Program-made: the position numbers and the translations under genes
Assembly (NCBI RefSeq): GCF_017832975.1
Contig: NZ_JAFIBI010000001.1
Location: forward strand, 3,038,001-3,102,000
Source: Arthrobacter sp. PvP023
Lineage (GTDB): Bacteria > Actinomycetota > Actinomycetes > Actinomycetales > Micrococcaceae
Length of the DNA: 64,000 bases
Direction: 5' to 3'
Part shown: one piece after another, positions 51,217-60,025 of the stretch
Numbering within the stretch: the first letter of the stretch is position 1
How the letters are laid out: each line of letters begins with the position of its first letter
The notes under the pieces: model-generated
Seen by the model: only the letters and a program-made list of their open reading frames with translations
Told to the model about the DNA's origin: nothing
Databases searched by the model: none

Positions 51217-51289
51217 GCTTCGTGCTTCCTGCCGCGCTGCGCTTGATCAATTCGCGTGTGGCCACGGGATCGAGACCCATGTTCCGCTG

Positions 51290-51468
51290 TGCTGGTTGCG
51301 TCCATCGCGGGTTTCGATGGCACTGAATTACTGCGTGACGTCAGTCCGGCGCTGTCGACAGTACGCCTGCCATTGGAACTCATCGGATACATCGCCGCAG
51401 CCGGGGGCGGGCTGATTCCGGCTATCGAAGGCGAAATCGTGCTCTCTTGCCGCGGCGTAGCGTGAGCA
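51290..51468 (+). pseudogene. C-terminal fragment of a LacI-type regulator
   Basis: Rightward frame reading GFDGTELLRDVSPALSTVRL, PLELIGYIAA and EIVLSCRGVA then a stop, which is the pattern of the last 60 residues of LacI repressors (GFDD...LTTVRxPxxxxGxxA...LV.R). Nothing of the DNA-binding half remains. It may have controlled the DUF993 operon that was lost. Confidence 0.62.
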
Positions 51469-51554
51469 GCGTGTCTAGCATCGTGATCGTTTACTGTCGC
51501 CATCCAACCTTATGCGGACGGAGGGGTGCTCCGGAAGGAAAGTCGGCTGGGTGG

Positions 51555-52232
51555 TTAATGGTTCGTGGGCATACGGAGCACGTTTCGGAACATGTCCACG
51601 GATACGGCTTCCAGTGAAGGAATGAAGTGAAGACCGGCTGCAGCCGGAGGCTGGGTTGGTCCCGGGACGACGATGACCTGCATGCCCGCGGACCGGGCGC
51701 TGGCGGTTCCACTGACCGAGTCTTCCACGGCAACGCAGTTGGCGGCTTCAACGCCTAAAAGCTCCGCGGCGGCCAGATACGGTGCCGGATGGGGTTTTCC
51801 GCGGGAGACGTTATCACCGGCCACGATAGTGTGGAAGACCCCGACTGGTGTCGCAGAGGCTACGCGGGTGGCAACGGGGCTGTGCGCCATAGTGACTAGC
51901 GCGCATGGTATCTGTGCCGCGGCCAGCTCAGCTAGGATCCTTTGCGCTCCGGGGAGCCACGGGATGCCGTTTTCCAGCCTTTCCACGACACGATTCAGCA
52001 GACTGTCGATAATTTCGTCCACCGATAGGTCGACCCCACGGTCCTGTAGCAGGGCTGCCGACACGTCCATGGCCTGCCCGACTGTCGAGCGGGCGTCAGC
52101 GTTGGTCCAGTTCACACCATGCTTGAGAGCAAGCCCATGCTGGGCCGCCATCCAGAACGGCTCTGTGTCGACCAGGGTGCCGTCCATGTCCCAGAGAACG
52201 GCTTGAAGGTTTCCGCGGTTGCATAACTCCAT
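51555..52232 (-). CDS. HAD family hydrolase (beta-phosphoglucomutase-like)
   Basis: A 225-residue haloacid-dehalogenase-type phosphatase. Motif I WDMDGTLVDTEP (residues 14-25), motif II VTMAHSP near 113, Lys in GKPHPAPYL near 145 and motif IV VAVEDSVSGTASA near 166. The helical cap between 20 and 90 is the C1 type of PGMB/GPP. Dephosphorylates a sugar phosphate or acts as a phosphomutase; its place downstream of the KDG operon suggests a metabolite repair or overflow role. Confidence 0.87.
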   Translation of the reverse strand: MELCNRGNLQAVLWDMDGTLVDTEPFWMAAQHGLALKHGVNWTNADARSTVGQAMDVSAALLQDRGVDLSVDEIIDSLLNRVVERLENGIPWLPGAQRILAELAAAQIPCALVTMAHSPVATRVASATPVGVFHTIVAGDNVSRGKPHPAPYLAAAELLGVEAANCVAVEDSVSGTASARSAGMQVIVVPGPTQPPAAAGLHFIPSLEAVSVDMFRNVLRMPTNH

Positions 52233-52352
52233 GGCTAAAGTCTGTCCTAATTCTTCACACGGTGTGGGCCGGTTGATGTCATGAAACGAGGCGTGGATGG
52301 TGGGCGTTCGCCAGCTACCATTTGCTCAGTCGCAGGGCGAGTCTCCAGACTG

Positions 52353-52619
52353 TCAGTGCGCCCTGGTGAAGTTGTTCAGTGCGTAGTCGAGGACGCTGGA
52401 GAAGTCGTTTGCTTCCACGGCGTCGACGTAGCATGCATGGGGCAGCGGGTCGCACCTGAAGGTGTCGGGGCTGCTCAGGTATGGCCTCCAAATGGTAGCC
52501 ACAGGTTGGCCGTAGTTATCCACGGCCACCCACTCCCCCGTTCCTGTCCTGCGGGCTTGTCCAAGATGAGCTGTTGCCGCGCTGGTGAACGGGTCCTGGG
52601 CGGGGCTGAATATCGTCAT
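52353..52619 (-). CDS. Small conserved-looking hypothetical protein
   Basis: 88 residues with the ATG eight bases behind GGAG; a second ATG two codons upstream lies too close to it. The sequence is soluble and beta-rich (TGEWVAVDNYGQPVATIWRP, then DPLPHACYVDAVEA). No family recognised. It stands between the KDPG aldolase and HAD genes, both leftward, and is probably co-transcribed. Confidence 0.6.
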   Translation of the reverse strand: MTIFSPAQDPFTSAATAHLGQARRTGTGEWVAVDNYGQPVATIWRPYLSSPDTFRCDPLPHACYVDAVEANDFSSVLDYALNNFTRAH

Positions 52620-52750
52620 GTCCATAACTCCGTCAATGGGTCGGGCTGACCGTTGTTTTCTGCGGCCGGTCGCGTGTGGGGTGGTTTGTTCGACTGGGTC
52701 CGTTTGCGCTGATGAGCCGTACAAGTCTGATGGATCCCTACGACCAGGAC

Positions 52751-53389
52751 CTACATCGCCGTGGTGCCGCTGTGGAGCGAAGCAAGAAGTTCGCGGACTG
52801 CAGCTGCCCCGTCGTCGGAGGAGAAGTCTGAACTCAAACCGACGACGCTGACACCGGCGTTGAGGTAGCTACGTGCTGTCGCCGATTTCATTCCGCCAGT
52901 GGCGACAAAACGGACGTCGGGAAAAGGGCCTTTCATGGCTTTCACCCAATCGGGCCCCAGGACCGATGCCGGGAACGCTTTGAGCCATGTGAGGCCGAGC
53001 GCTTTCGCCCGCAGGATCTCACTGGCCGTGGCCACTCCCGGCAAGTGGGGCATGTTGCGTCGGATGCTTTCCTTGATGATGCCTTCGTCAAGGCCGGGAG
53101 AGACTGTGAATGATGCGTTGGCGGAATGCGCGGCGTCCAGTTGATCGCCGCTGATGATAGTGCCTGCGCCCACGGCCACGCCGCGTTCGGCTGCGGCGCT
53201 GGCCACAGCAGCGAGCGTGGGGACGGCTTCCGGTGTTTCGATCGTGACTTCGACATGTTCGACGCCGGCGTCCCACGCCCGTGTGGCGTACCGGACAGCT
53301 TCGGCCGGCGTTAGACCGCGGAGCACAGCGATGACGGGAACGCGGAAAAAGGCGTCGTCAAACCAGTGGGTGGGCAAGGTGGGTGCCAT
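52751..53389 (-). CDS. eda: 2-dehydro-3-deoxy-phosphogluconate (KDPG) aldolase
   Basis: A 212-residue class I aldolase. Glu47 in HVEVTIET and the Schiff-base Lys137 in WLKAFPAS are in place, as is FVATGGM near 161 and VVGLSSD near the C terminus. Cleaves KDPG into pyruvate and glyceraldehyde-3-phosphate. The ATG lies 32 bases inside the KDG kinase gene, so the two are coupled; the long upstream open frame is the kinase in another frame. No strong ribosome site is seen. Confidence 0.9.
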   Translation of the reverse strand: MAPTLPTHWFDDAFFRVPVIAVLRGLTPAEAVRYATRAWDAGVEHVEVTIETPEAVPTLAAVASAAAERGVAVGAGTIISGDQLDAAHSANASFTVSPGLDEGIIKESIRRNMPHLPGVATASEILRAKALGLTWLKAFPASVLGPDWVKAMKGPFPDVRFVATGGMKSATARSYLNAGVSVVGLSSDFSSDDGAAAVRELLASLHSGTTAM

Positions 53390-54401
53390 TTTGATCACTT
53401 TCAGTGGTTCTGCGAGGTGGGTTCTCGTCTGCTGTGGGGGCGCCGACCAGCCCGGCATTGTTCCGGGCTGGTTCGTAGCTCCTCGGTTTGGTTCCGTGGC
53501 CGGGGCGGAAGTCAGCGCGGGTACCCAACGTCCAGGCTGCGAAGGAGTGGCCCATGGCCAGCCGATCCTCGGGATTGTCGCCGCGGAGCAAGCCGGCAAG
53601 ATAACCCGCGGCAAAAGCGTCGCCAGCTCCGACGGGTTCGACGACTTCGACGAGATTGGCGGGGACGCGGAAGACGCGTTCTTCCCGGTTGTGGTCCCTG
53701 ACAAATTCGACAGCCTCTGAGGCGGAGTCTTTGATAACGACATGCAGCGGTCCCTGTAGGAGCTCCGATACCTCTTCTGCGCTATTGCAGCCCCATAATG
53801 TTTCTGCTTCGTCGAGGCCGACAAGGACAACGGTGGCTAGACGGGCCAGTTCAAGCAGGCGTGGGCCCGCGACGTCGACATTCCACAGAGCGGGGCGGTA
53901 GTTGACGTCGAAGGAGACCTTGTAGCCCGCCGGACCTGCCCCTTTCAGGAGGCGCTCGGTCAATGCTGAACAGCTCTCAGAGAGCGCGGCATTGATGCCG
54001 GTGGTGTGGATCCATCCAGTTTGTTCGAGTGGCCACGCGGCGGAATCGGCCGGCGCCATGCGTGAGGCGGCGGACCCGGCCCGGTAGTAGAGCGTCTTGG
54101 CGCCTTGGCCGAGGTCGGGATCCTTGAAGTACACCCCCGTGGGGCATGTGCTATCGCGGGTGACCAGGGTGACGTCCACTCCACGGGCGGCCAGGCCGTC
54201 GATGATGCGGTGGCCGAACGGATCGTTGCCGACGCGGCTGGCCCAGCCAGTCCGGTAGCCGAATTCGGCCAGATGCGCCGCAACATTGGATTCCGCTCCG
54301 CCGAAGCCGAGCAGGCATTCTTCCGCCTCGCTGAGTGACTCGGCCTTCGCAGGGGTGACCACGGCCATGGTTTCGCCCACGCACAGCACGTCCAGGATCA
54401 T
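53358..54401 (-). CDS. kdgK: 2-dehydro-3-deoxygluconate (KDG) kinase, PfkB family
   Basis: A 347-residue sugar kinase. GGAESNVAAHLAEFG (34-48) and the C-terminal catalytic VGAGDAFAAGYLAG, with the base at D261, are the two PfkB signatures; SFDVNYRPALW near 163 is typical of KDG kinases. The last 35 or so residues, after the natural family end, look non-conserved and overlap the aldolase gene. Start overlaps the permease stop by four bases. Together with the next gene it makes the lower branch of uronate or aldonate breakdown. Confidence 0.88.
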   Translation of the reverse strand: MILDVLCVGETMAVVTPAKAESLSEAEECLLGFGGAESNVAAHLAEFGYRTGWASRVGNDPFGHRIIDGLAARGVDVTLVTRDSTCPTGVYFKDPDLGQGAKTLYYRAGSAASRMAPADSAAWPLEQTGWIHTTGINAALSESCSALTERLLKGAGPAGYKVSFDVNYRPALWNVDVAGPRLLELARLATVVLVGLDEAETLWGCNSAEEVSELLQGPLHVVIKDSASEAVEFVRDHNREERVFRVPANLVEVVEPVGAGDAFAAGYLAGLLRGDNPEDRLAMGHSFAAWTLGTRADFRPGHGTKPRSYEPARNNAGLVGAPTADENPPRRTTESDQNGTHLAHPLV

Positions 54402-55306
54402 TTGACGGCTCCGGCAGTGAGACCGCCGACAAAGAACTTACCCAGGACGAGGTAGAGCACGACGGTGGGCAAGGCGACGAGGACGGCACCGGCCATCAGT
54501 TCGGAGTAGTCAACGGTGGTGGTTCCGATGAGGTTGTTCAGTGTCACGGTGGCCGGCCAGGCGGCGGGGGAGGCCAGGATGAAGCCGAAGAGGAAGTCGT
54601 TCCAGATGTTGGTGCACTGGAAGATTCCGGCGACGACGAAGCCTGGAGCTGATAGGGGGATCATCACGCGGAGGTAGGTTTTCCAGATCCCGGCACCGTC
54701 GATCGAGGCAGCTTCAACGATGGCGCTGGGAATGCCCTCGTAGTAGTTGCGGAAGATCAGCGTGGTGATCGGGATGCCATAGATGACGTGTACGACGATC
54801 AAACCAAAGATGCTTCCCTGGAGGTGGAGCATGTTGAGGAATTGGAAAACCGGGATGATGACGGCCTGGAAGGGGATGAACATGCCCACCAGCAGCACTG
54901 TGAACAGCGCGTTGGATCCCCGGAAGGGGAACTTGGCTAGGACGTAGCCGTTGATCGACCCGAGAAGGCAGGAGATCAGGGCTGCCGGGATCGTGATCTG
55001 CAATGAGTTGATCAGGGAGCCGTGGAGTTTCGTCCAGGCCCCCTTAAAGGCATCCAGGCTGGGAGCATCGGGGAAGGCGAGGAAGAAGTTGGGCGCCCCG
55101 GTGCTTCCCGAGAGTGCCGTGGTGATGATGACGTACACCGGCACGAGCATGCCAAGGGTGGCAATGGCGCATACTGCCAAGACGATCCAGCCTCCGAGGG
55201 ACTTGGGCAGGCTCCAGGACCGGGGTTTTCTGGCTAGTCCGCCGGGGCGGCGGCGCGTGGCCGGGGTGGGCTGGGACGGGGACGCTTCGAGGGTTTCGAC
55301 AGCCAT
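54398..55306 (-). CDS. CUT1 sugar ABC permease (MalG type)
   Basis: About 302 residues, six membrane segments and a 40-residue basic N terminus. The EAA loop EAASIDGAGIWKTYLRVMIP lies near residue 195. GAAAGG stands eight bases before the ATG; upstream in-frame codons belong to the other permease gene's 3' end. The C terminus has the GLTAGAVK ending usual for MalG-like proteins. Two bases follow the first permease gene. Confidence 0.9.
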   Translation of the reverse strand: MAVETLEASPSQPTPATRRRPGGLARKPRSWSLPKSLGGWIVLAVCAIATLGMLVPVYVIITTALSGSTGAPNFFLAFPDAPSLDAFKGAWTKLHGSLINSLQITIPAALISCLLGSINGYVLAKFPFRGSNALFTVLLVGMFIPFQAVIIPVFQFLNMLHLQGSIFGLIVVHVIYGIPITTLIFRNYYEGIPSAIVEAASIDGAGIWKTYLRVMIPLSAPGFVVAGIFQCTNIWNDFLFGFILASPAAWPATVTLNNLIGTTTVDYSELMAGAVLVALPTVVLYLVLGKFFVGGLTAGAVK

Positions 55307-55308
55307 TG

Positions 55309-56325
55309 CTATGCCTTTCGCTCTTTCCTGTATCCGCGGATGAGGTAAGGGACGATTACCGCGAGGGTCAGCAGGAGCAGGATGATCGCCATTGCCGAGG
55401 CTTTGTCGTAACGGCTGGTGAGGTAGTTGTAGATGTATATACCGGGCACGTCGGTCACAAATCCCGGGCCGGAGCCTGACATGGCGACGACGAGATCGAA
55501 GATTTTCAGGGCCACATGCAGCAGTAGCACAAAGCAGGTGATGGTGGAGGGCCACAGCTGGGGAAGCACGATGTGGCGGAGTCGCTGCCAGGTGTTGGCG
55601 CCATCGACACTGGCAGCCTCGAGGTGCTCTTCGGGAATGGAAGCTAAGCCGGCAAGGTACATGGCCATGGCGAAACCGACGAGCTGCCAGGCTGCTGCGA
55701 AGATGATGGGCAGCAGCGCCACGGGGATGCCGAACTGGACTTTAAGGAAGTCGGTTCCCGAGGGGTCGTTCAGAGCCCCCAGAATGGTCGTATCCGTCGT
55801 CCAGCCCGGAGGGTTCTCGATGCCGATGCTCCGAAGGATTTCGTTGACGCCGGTGGATGGCGAGAAGATCCAGCGCCACGCAACACCGGTAACGATGAAG
55901 GACAGCGCGTACGGCAGCAGGAAAACTGTCCGGAACAAGCCCTTGCCGACCGATACGTGATGGATGAAGAGGGCCGCAATGAGTCCGCCGAAGATGGCCA
56001 GGACCAGGAAGATGATCGTGAAGATCACGACGTTTCGGATATCGGCCTGGAAGCGCTGTTCCTGGATGATTTCGCCGTAGGTTCCTCCGAATGGCTGACG
56101 CAGTGTCAGATCCGGGCTGGTTCCGATCTTCCAGTTCGACAGGGAGATGTAGACGGTGATGCCGATGAAGACGTAGACGAAGACGAAGCTGACGAGCAAG
56201 CTGGGTGCGAAGATCCAGGCGGCCCGGCGGGATGTCCTGACGTTATGGGGGACTTGTTTCTTGGACCGCTGGCCGGGACTAACGGGTGGGACGGGTGCCG
56301 GGGGCAGTGCTGTTGAGGTTGTCAT
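55309..56325 (-). CDS. CUT1 sugar ABC permease (MalF type)
   Basis: About 338 residues with a proline-rich N terminus and six helices. EAA loop EAASVDGANTWQRLRHIVLP near residue 230. The ATG (MTTSTAL) is preferred over an earlier one that would pass through the intercistronic hairpin. No ATP-binding gene follows; a shared MsmK-like ATPase elsewhere is expected. Confidence 0.9.
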   Translation of the reverse strand: MTTSTALPPAPVPPVSPGQRSKKQVPHNVRTSRRAAWIFAPSLLVSFVFVYVFIGITVYISLSNWKIGTSPDLTLRQPFGGTYGEIIQEQRFQADIRNVVIFTIIFLVLAIFGGLIAALFIHHVSVGKGLFRTVFLLPYALSFIVTGVAWRWIFSPSTGVNEILRSIGIENPPGWTTDTTILGALNDPSGTDFLKVQFGIPVALLPIIFAAAWQLVGFAMAMYLAGLASIPEEHLEAASVDGANTWQRLRHIVLPQLWPSTITCFVLLLHVALKIFDLVVAMSGSGPGFVTDVPGIYIYNYLTSRYDKASAMAIILLLLTLAVIVPYLIRGYRKERKA

Positions 56326-56346
56326 GAGTGAACTGATCCTGTCCGG

Positions 56347-56378
56347 GGGTGTGGCTGCAGAGACCTGCAGCCACACCC
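56347..56378 (-). other. Intercistronic hairpin after the binding-protein gene
   Basis: Perfect 14-bp stem GGGTGTGGCTGCAG with a four-base loop in the 80-base gap. It should raise the ratio of binding protein to permease. Confidence 0.75.
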
Positions 56379-56405
56379 GTTGCGACTTGGTTGGCTGACC
56401 GGCTG

Positions 56406-57695
56406 CTACAGCTGGGTCTTCTGCGCCTGCGTCATGCTGGCGGTGAAGGCGGCCACGTTGCCGCTGCCGTTGAAGGTAGAAACGGCGTCGGCGTAAGTCT
56501 GGGCGAATTCGGCTGTCGTGACCTGGCCGTGGGCGAGGGACGAAACAACCTTGGCGGAGGCGAAGCTCTTGGCAGCCTCCTGCTGGTATTCCGAGAGGCT
56601 GGAGATGTCCGCGTTGGTGACTGCCGGAATGGAACCCTTCTTCGCGGCGAATTCCGTCTGGATCTTCGGGTCCATCAGGGTCTTCAGCCAGGCATTGGCC
56701 GCATCGGCATGCGGAATGTTCTTTGCCGGGATGGAGAAGCCGTCGCCGACGTAGTCAAAGATGTCCTCTTTGCCGGGGAACGTCACCCAGGCAAAGTCTG
56801 TGCCCGGTGTCTTTTTGGCATTGAGCAGCTCGCCGTAGGCCCAGTCCCCCATCAGGCTTACTGCGCAAGTGCCGTTTGCCATTTTCTTCACCGCCTCATC
56901 CCACGTAATGGCTGAGTGGTCCTTGTTGGAGAGGGAGAGGATGGTCTTGTAATCCTCCAGGGCCTGCTTCACCTCGGGGGCGTCGAAGGAGTATTCGTTG
57001 GTGAACAGCTTCTTCCAGTTATCGGCGCCGGTCCTGGACATGATGATTGATTCCAGCAGCTCTGCTGAGGCGAAGATGTCCTTGTCACCGAGGCATACCG
57101 GGGTGGTCCCCGTCGCCTGGACCTGCTTCAGGCTGGCGATCAGTTCATCTACCGTGCCCGTGGGGTTGATTTTGACGTTGGCCTTGGAGAGTACGGCGGG
57201 GTTGGTCCACAGGACGTTGCCGCGGTGGACGCCGATGGGAACGGTGTAGTACTTGCCGTCGACCTGCTGGGCTTCGGCCACGTCTTTAGGGAGCTTGGAT
57301 GCCCAGTCGTTCTGGGTCCACAGCTCGGTCAGGTCGGCGACCTGGCCGCCATCCACGTAGCTTTTCAGCTGTCCTGCCGGGTGCAGCTGCCAGGAATCCG
57401 GGGGGCTGCCCGCTTGAAGCCTGGCAGCCAGGGCTTGGCGGGCGTTTGCTCCGCCGCCGCCGGAGACCGCGGCGTTGTCAACAGACAGTCCTGCCTTGGA
57501 CTGCTTGACGCCGTCGATCAGCACGTTGAGTGCGTCGGCTTCCGAACCGGAGGTCCACCACGATGTGATTTCCAGTTTGTCGGTGCCGCCAGTGGAGCTT
57601 CCAGCGGGCTGGTTGGCGGAACATCCGGTCACTGCGATGAGGCTTGCTGCTGCCGTGATGGCCAATGAAGTCCTGAGCTTATTTGATGCACGCAT
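56406..57695 (-). CDS. Extracellular solute-binding lipoprotein, family 1
   Basis: A 429-residue CUT1 binding protein. Lipobox VTGC puts the lipid cysteine near residue 25. The domain begins LEITSWWTSGSEADALN near 44, followed by NARQALAARLQAGSPPD near 84 and GDWAYGEL near 280; such proteins bind oligosaccharides, polyols or uronates. AAGGAGA precedes the ATG. First gene of the operon binding protein-permease-permease-KDG kinase-KDPG aldolase, so the ligand should yield KDG: a uronate, aldonate or their oligomer. Confidence 0.9.
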   Translation of the reverse strand: MRASNKLRTSLAITAAASLIAVTGCSANQPAGSSTGGTDKLEITSWWTSGSEADALNVLIDGVKQSKAGLSVDNAAVSGGGGANARQALAARLQAGSPPDSWQLHPAGQLKSYVDGGQVADLTELWTQNDWASKLPKDVAEAQQVDGKYYTVPIGVHRGNVLWTNPAVLSKANVKINPTGTVDELIASLKQVQATGTTPVCLGDKDIFASAELLESIIMSRTGADNWKKLFTNEYSFDAPEVKQALEDYKTILSLSNKDHSAITWDEAVKKMANGTCAVSLMGDWAYGELLNAKKTPGTDFAWVTFPGKEDIFDYVGDGFSIPAKNIPHADAANAWLKTLMDPKIQTEFAAKKGSIPAVTNADISSLSEYQQEAAKSFASAKVVSSLAHGQVTTAEFAQTYADAVSTFNGSGNVAAFTASMTQAQKTQL

Positions 57696-57773
57696 GACTA
57701 CTCTCCTTCGGGTTGTCAGACGCCGGATAAGGCCCGGCTGAAGCCTGCGTTGTGGTTCAGATTACATAGTTAA

Positions 57774-57905
57774 GTAGATCGATGCAATACTTTTTTCCAC
57801 TTGAGGTGTCGGTCTACTTTGAAATAACCCCACATTGCGGCCGGGGCTCCGGAATAGCCGAAAATCGGAGGTTTCTAAAGGGAAAATTCTTGTAGATCGC
57901 TCTAC
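57774..57905. promoter_or_regulatory. Candidate LacI operators in the divergent gap
   Basis: GTAGATCGATGC (57774-57785) and GTAGATCGCTCTAC (57892-57905) share GTAGATCG with a central CG; the second is nearly symmetric. They flank the gap between the binding-protein and LacI genes, which suits repression in both directions. The match is short, so confidence is limited. Confidence 0.45.
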
Positions 57906-57966
57906 CTTGCTGACACGAAACATGATAGAAATAGTTCATCGTTCCCGAAGGAGGTGGAGCAGAATC

Positions 57967-58986
57967 GTGAAAAAAGTGACCTTGGATGACGTCAGCCGCG
58001 TAGCTGGAGTCTCGCGATCTACCGCTTCACTCGTCCTAAGGGGAAGTTCGCGGATTCCGGAGGCAACGTCGGACCGTGTCCGGCTGGCCATGGCTGAGCT
58101 CGGCTATGTCTACAACCGACATGCCGCGAACATGCGGGGCAGTGAATCGATGACTCTGGGATTGATCGTGACGGACATCCGTAACCCCTATTTCGCGGGC
58201 CTGACCATGACCATTGAGGAGGCGGCGCACGACGCCGGCTACACCCTCTTCGTCGGGTACAGCAGGGACGATGTGGAGCGGCAATACCTACAGCTGGAGA
58301 CCATGGTGCAGCAACAAGTCGACGGTATTTTTCTGCTGCCGGCCACAGGGTCTGAATTGAAACCGATTTGCGGCATCGTTGACCGTTCCTCCGTCCCCGT
58401 TGTGCAGCTGGCCCGATACTTCTCAAACGAGCTCGATTACGTCGGACCGAACAATATCGCGGCTGGTCTGAAGCTGGCCCGCCACCTGTCTTCTCTCGGG
58501 GCAACATCCGCTGTACTCGTCGGAGGCCCGGAATATTCTTCGGCCCGGACTGAACGGATCAAGGGTCTGGAAACCGGGTTTACGGGAAGCGGGGTGACCT
58601 TCGATACTTCCCAGTCGGCCGCGACGACGAATAATGCAGCCGGCGGATCCGAAGGCGTGGCCCGCATCCTCGACCAGGGGATCTGGCCGGACGCCATCAT
58701 CGCCTACAGTGATGCGGTCGCCCTTGGCATCTACGCCGAATTGCGTCGGCGGAACCTGGAACCTGGCCGCGATGTCTCCGTCGCCAGCTTCGACGACATT
58801 GCCATGGCCGAGCTGCTGCTGCCGCCGCTGACCTCGGTATCGACCTACCCGGAACTCATCGGCAAAAAGGCAGGAGAGATCCTGCTGAACCGCATCCGCG
58901 ACTCCGCGTCGGCTCCTCAGCGCTATCTCATCGAGCCGACCCTGAAAGTCCGAGCATCCACCGCCCACTGGCGGCCCAGAACCTAG
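57967..58986 (+). CDS. LacI family transcriptional regulator
   Basis: About 339 residues. HTH VTLDDVSRVAGVSRSTASLV at residues 4-23, hinge near YNRHAANMRGSESMTLGLIV, then the sensor domain (VPVVQLARYFSNELDYVGP, IIAYSDAVALGIYAEL, VSVASFDDIAMAEL). GTG is chosen because the family N terminus starts there and AGGAGGTGGAG lies upstream; an ATG 14 codons earlier is possible. Divergent from the CUT1 operon and 11 bases before a dehydrogenase gene, so it heads its own operon. Confidence 0.91.
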   Translation: MKKVTLDDVSRVAGVSRSTASLVLRGSSRIPEATSDRVRLAMAELGYVYNRHAANMRGSESMTLGLIVTDIRNPYFAGLTMTIEEAAHDAGYTLFVGYSRDDVERQYLQLETMVQQQVDGIFLLPATGSELKPICGIVDRSSVPVVQLARYFSNELDYVGPNNIAAGLKLARHLSSLGATSAVLVGGPEYSSARTERIKGLETGFTGSGVTFDTSQSAATTNNAAGGSEGVARILDQGIWPDAIIAYSDAVALGIYAELRRRNLEPGRDVSVASFDDIAMAELLLPPLTSVSTYPELIGKKAGEILLNRIRDSASAPQRYLIEPTLKVRASTAHWRPRT

Positions 58987-58997
58987 GAGTAGAACCA

Positions 58998-60008
58998 ATG
59001 CCATCACTGAAATGGGGCCTGATAGGCGCCAGCGACATCGCAGCAACCCGCGTGATCGAGGCCATTCGCAACAGCGGGGGTACTGTCACCGGCGTCTTCA
59101 GCGGATCGTCGGATCGGGCCAGTGAATTCGCCGCGAGCCACGGACTGGCTCGCTTCACCACGGACCTTGACGAGCTGCTGGGCTGGGACATCGACGCCGT
59201 CTACATCTCCTCCACGAACGCCCTGCACTTTGACCAGGCATGCCGTGCCCTCAAAGCCGGCAAGCACGTCCTTTGCGAAAAGCCACTTGCCTTGGACGCA
59301 GGAGAGGCGGCAGCGATGGTGGAGCTCGCAGACCAGCAGGGACTGGTTCTCGCCGCGAACCATCACCTTCCCGGCAGTCCCCTGCACGCCAAAGTCCGGG
59401 AACTCGTCAACGACGGCCTCATCGGAACGGTCCTTTCCGCGAAAGTCGCCCACGCAGTGCTCCTGCCGGAAAGGCTCCGCGGCTGGCGGCTTGGCCAAAG
59501 CACCCCTGGAAGCGGAGTGGTCCTGGACATCACTTGCCACGACGCGTCGGTCCTGAACCCGCTGCTGGGCACCCCTGTGGCAGTCACCGCCATGGCGGTC
59601 CGGCAGGCCGAATGGAACACCGGGGGCCAGGCGGACGCGGCCATGACAGTCATCCGCTACGAGAGGAACGGTGCACCGCCGGTCCTTGCACAGACCCATG
59701 ATTCCTTCACGGTCGGCTACGCACAGACCTCCTTGGAAGTTCATGGCACAGAAGGCACTATCCGGGTCACCGACGCCATGACCCAGGACACGGAGGGCCA
59801 GGTCATCCTCACCACCGCCTCGGGCAGCCAGACGGTCGACGTCGACTGCTCAGAAGACCTCTACGTCATCGGCCTGCGCGCCTTCACCGCCGCCGTCGAC
59901 GGCACGGGGGTCCCCACGGCGACAGGACGGGACGGCCTGATGGCCCTCAAAGTCGCCCTCGCCGCACAGGAATCCGCAAACTCCGGACACACCGTCCAGA
60001 TCAATTAA
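58998..60008 (+). CDS. Gfo/Idh/MocA family oxidoreductase
   Basis: A 336-residue dehydrogenase. Rossmann motif GLIGASDIAATR near residues 6-17 (GASDIA in place of GxGxxA), HVLCEKPLALDAGEA near 88-102 with the catalytic Lys, and ITCHDASVL near 177 for the DxxxH-like pair, here shown as HDASV. AGGAG before the ATG. Oxidises a sugar or lactone with NAD(P). Second in the LacI-led operon. Confidence 0.89.
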   Translation: MPSLKWGLIGASDIAATRVIEAIRNSGGTVTGVFSGSSDRASEFAASHGLARFTTDLDELLGWDIDAVYISSTNALHFDQACRALKAGKHVLCEKPLALDAGEAAAMVELADQQGLVLAANHHLPGSPLHAKVRELVNDGLIGTVLSAKVAHAVLLPERLRGWRLGQSTPGSGVVLDITCHDASVLNPLLGTPVAVTAMAVRQAEWNTGGQADAAMTVIRYERNGAPPVLAQTHDSFTVGYAQTSLEVHGTEGTIRVTDAMTQDTEGQVILTTASGSQTVDVDCSEDLYVIGLRAFTAAVDGTGVPTATGRDGLMALKVALAAQESANSGHTVQIN

Positions 60009-60025
60009 CAGGCAGAAAGAACATC

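Noticed and set aside
53390..53830. N-terminal extension of the KDPG aldolase
   Set aside because: It lies within the KDG kinase gene in another frame; aldolase homology starts at the internal ATG.
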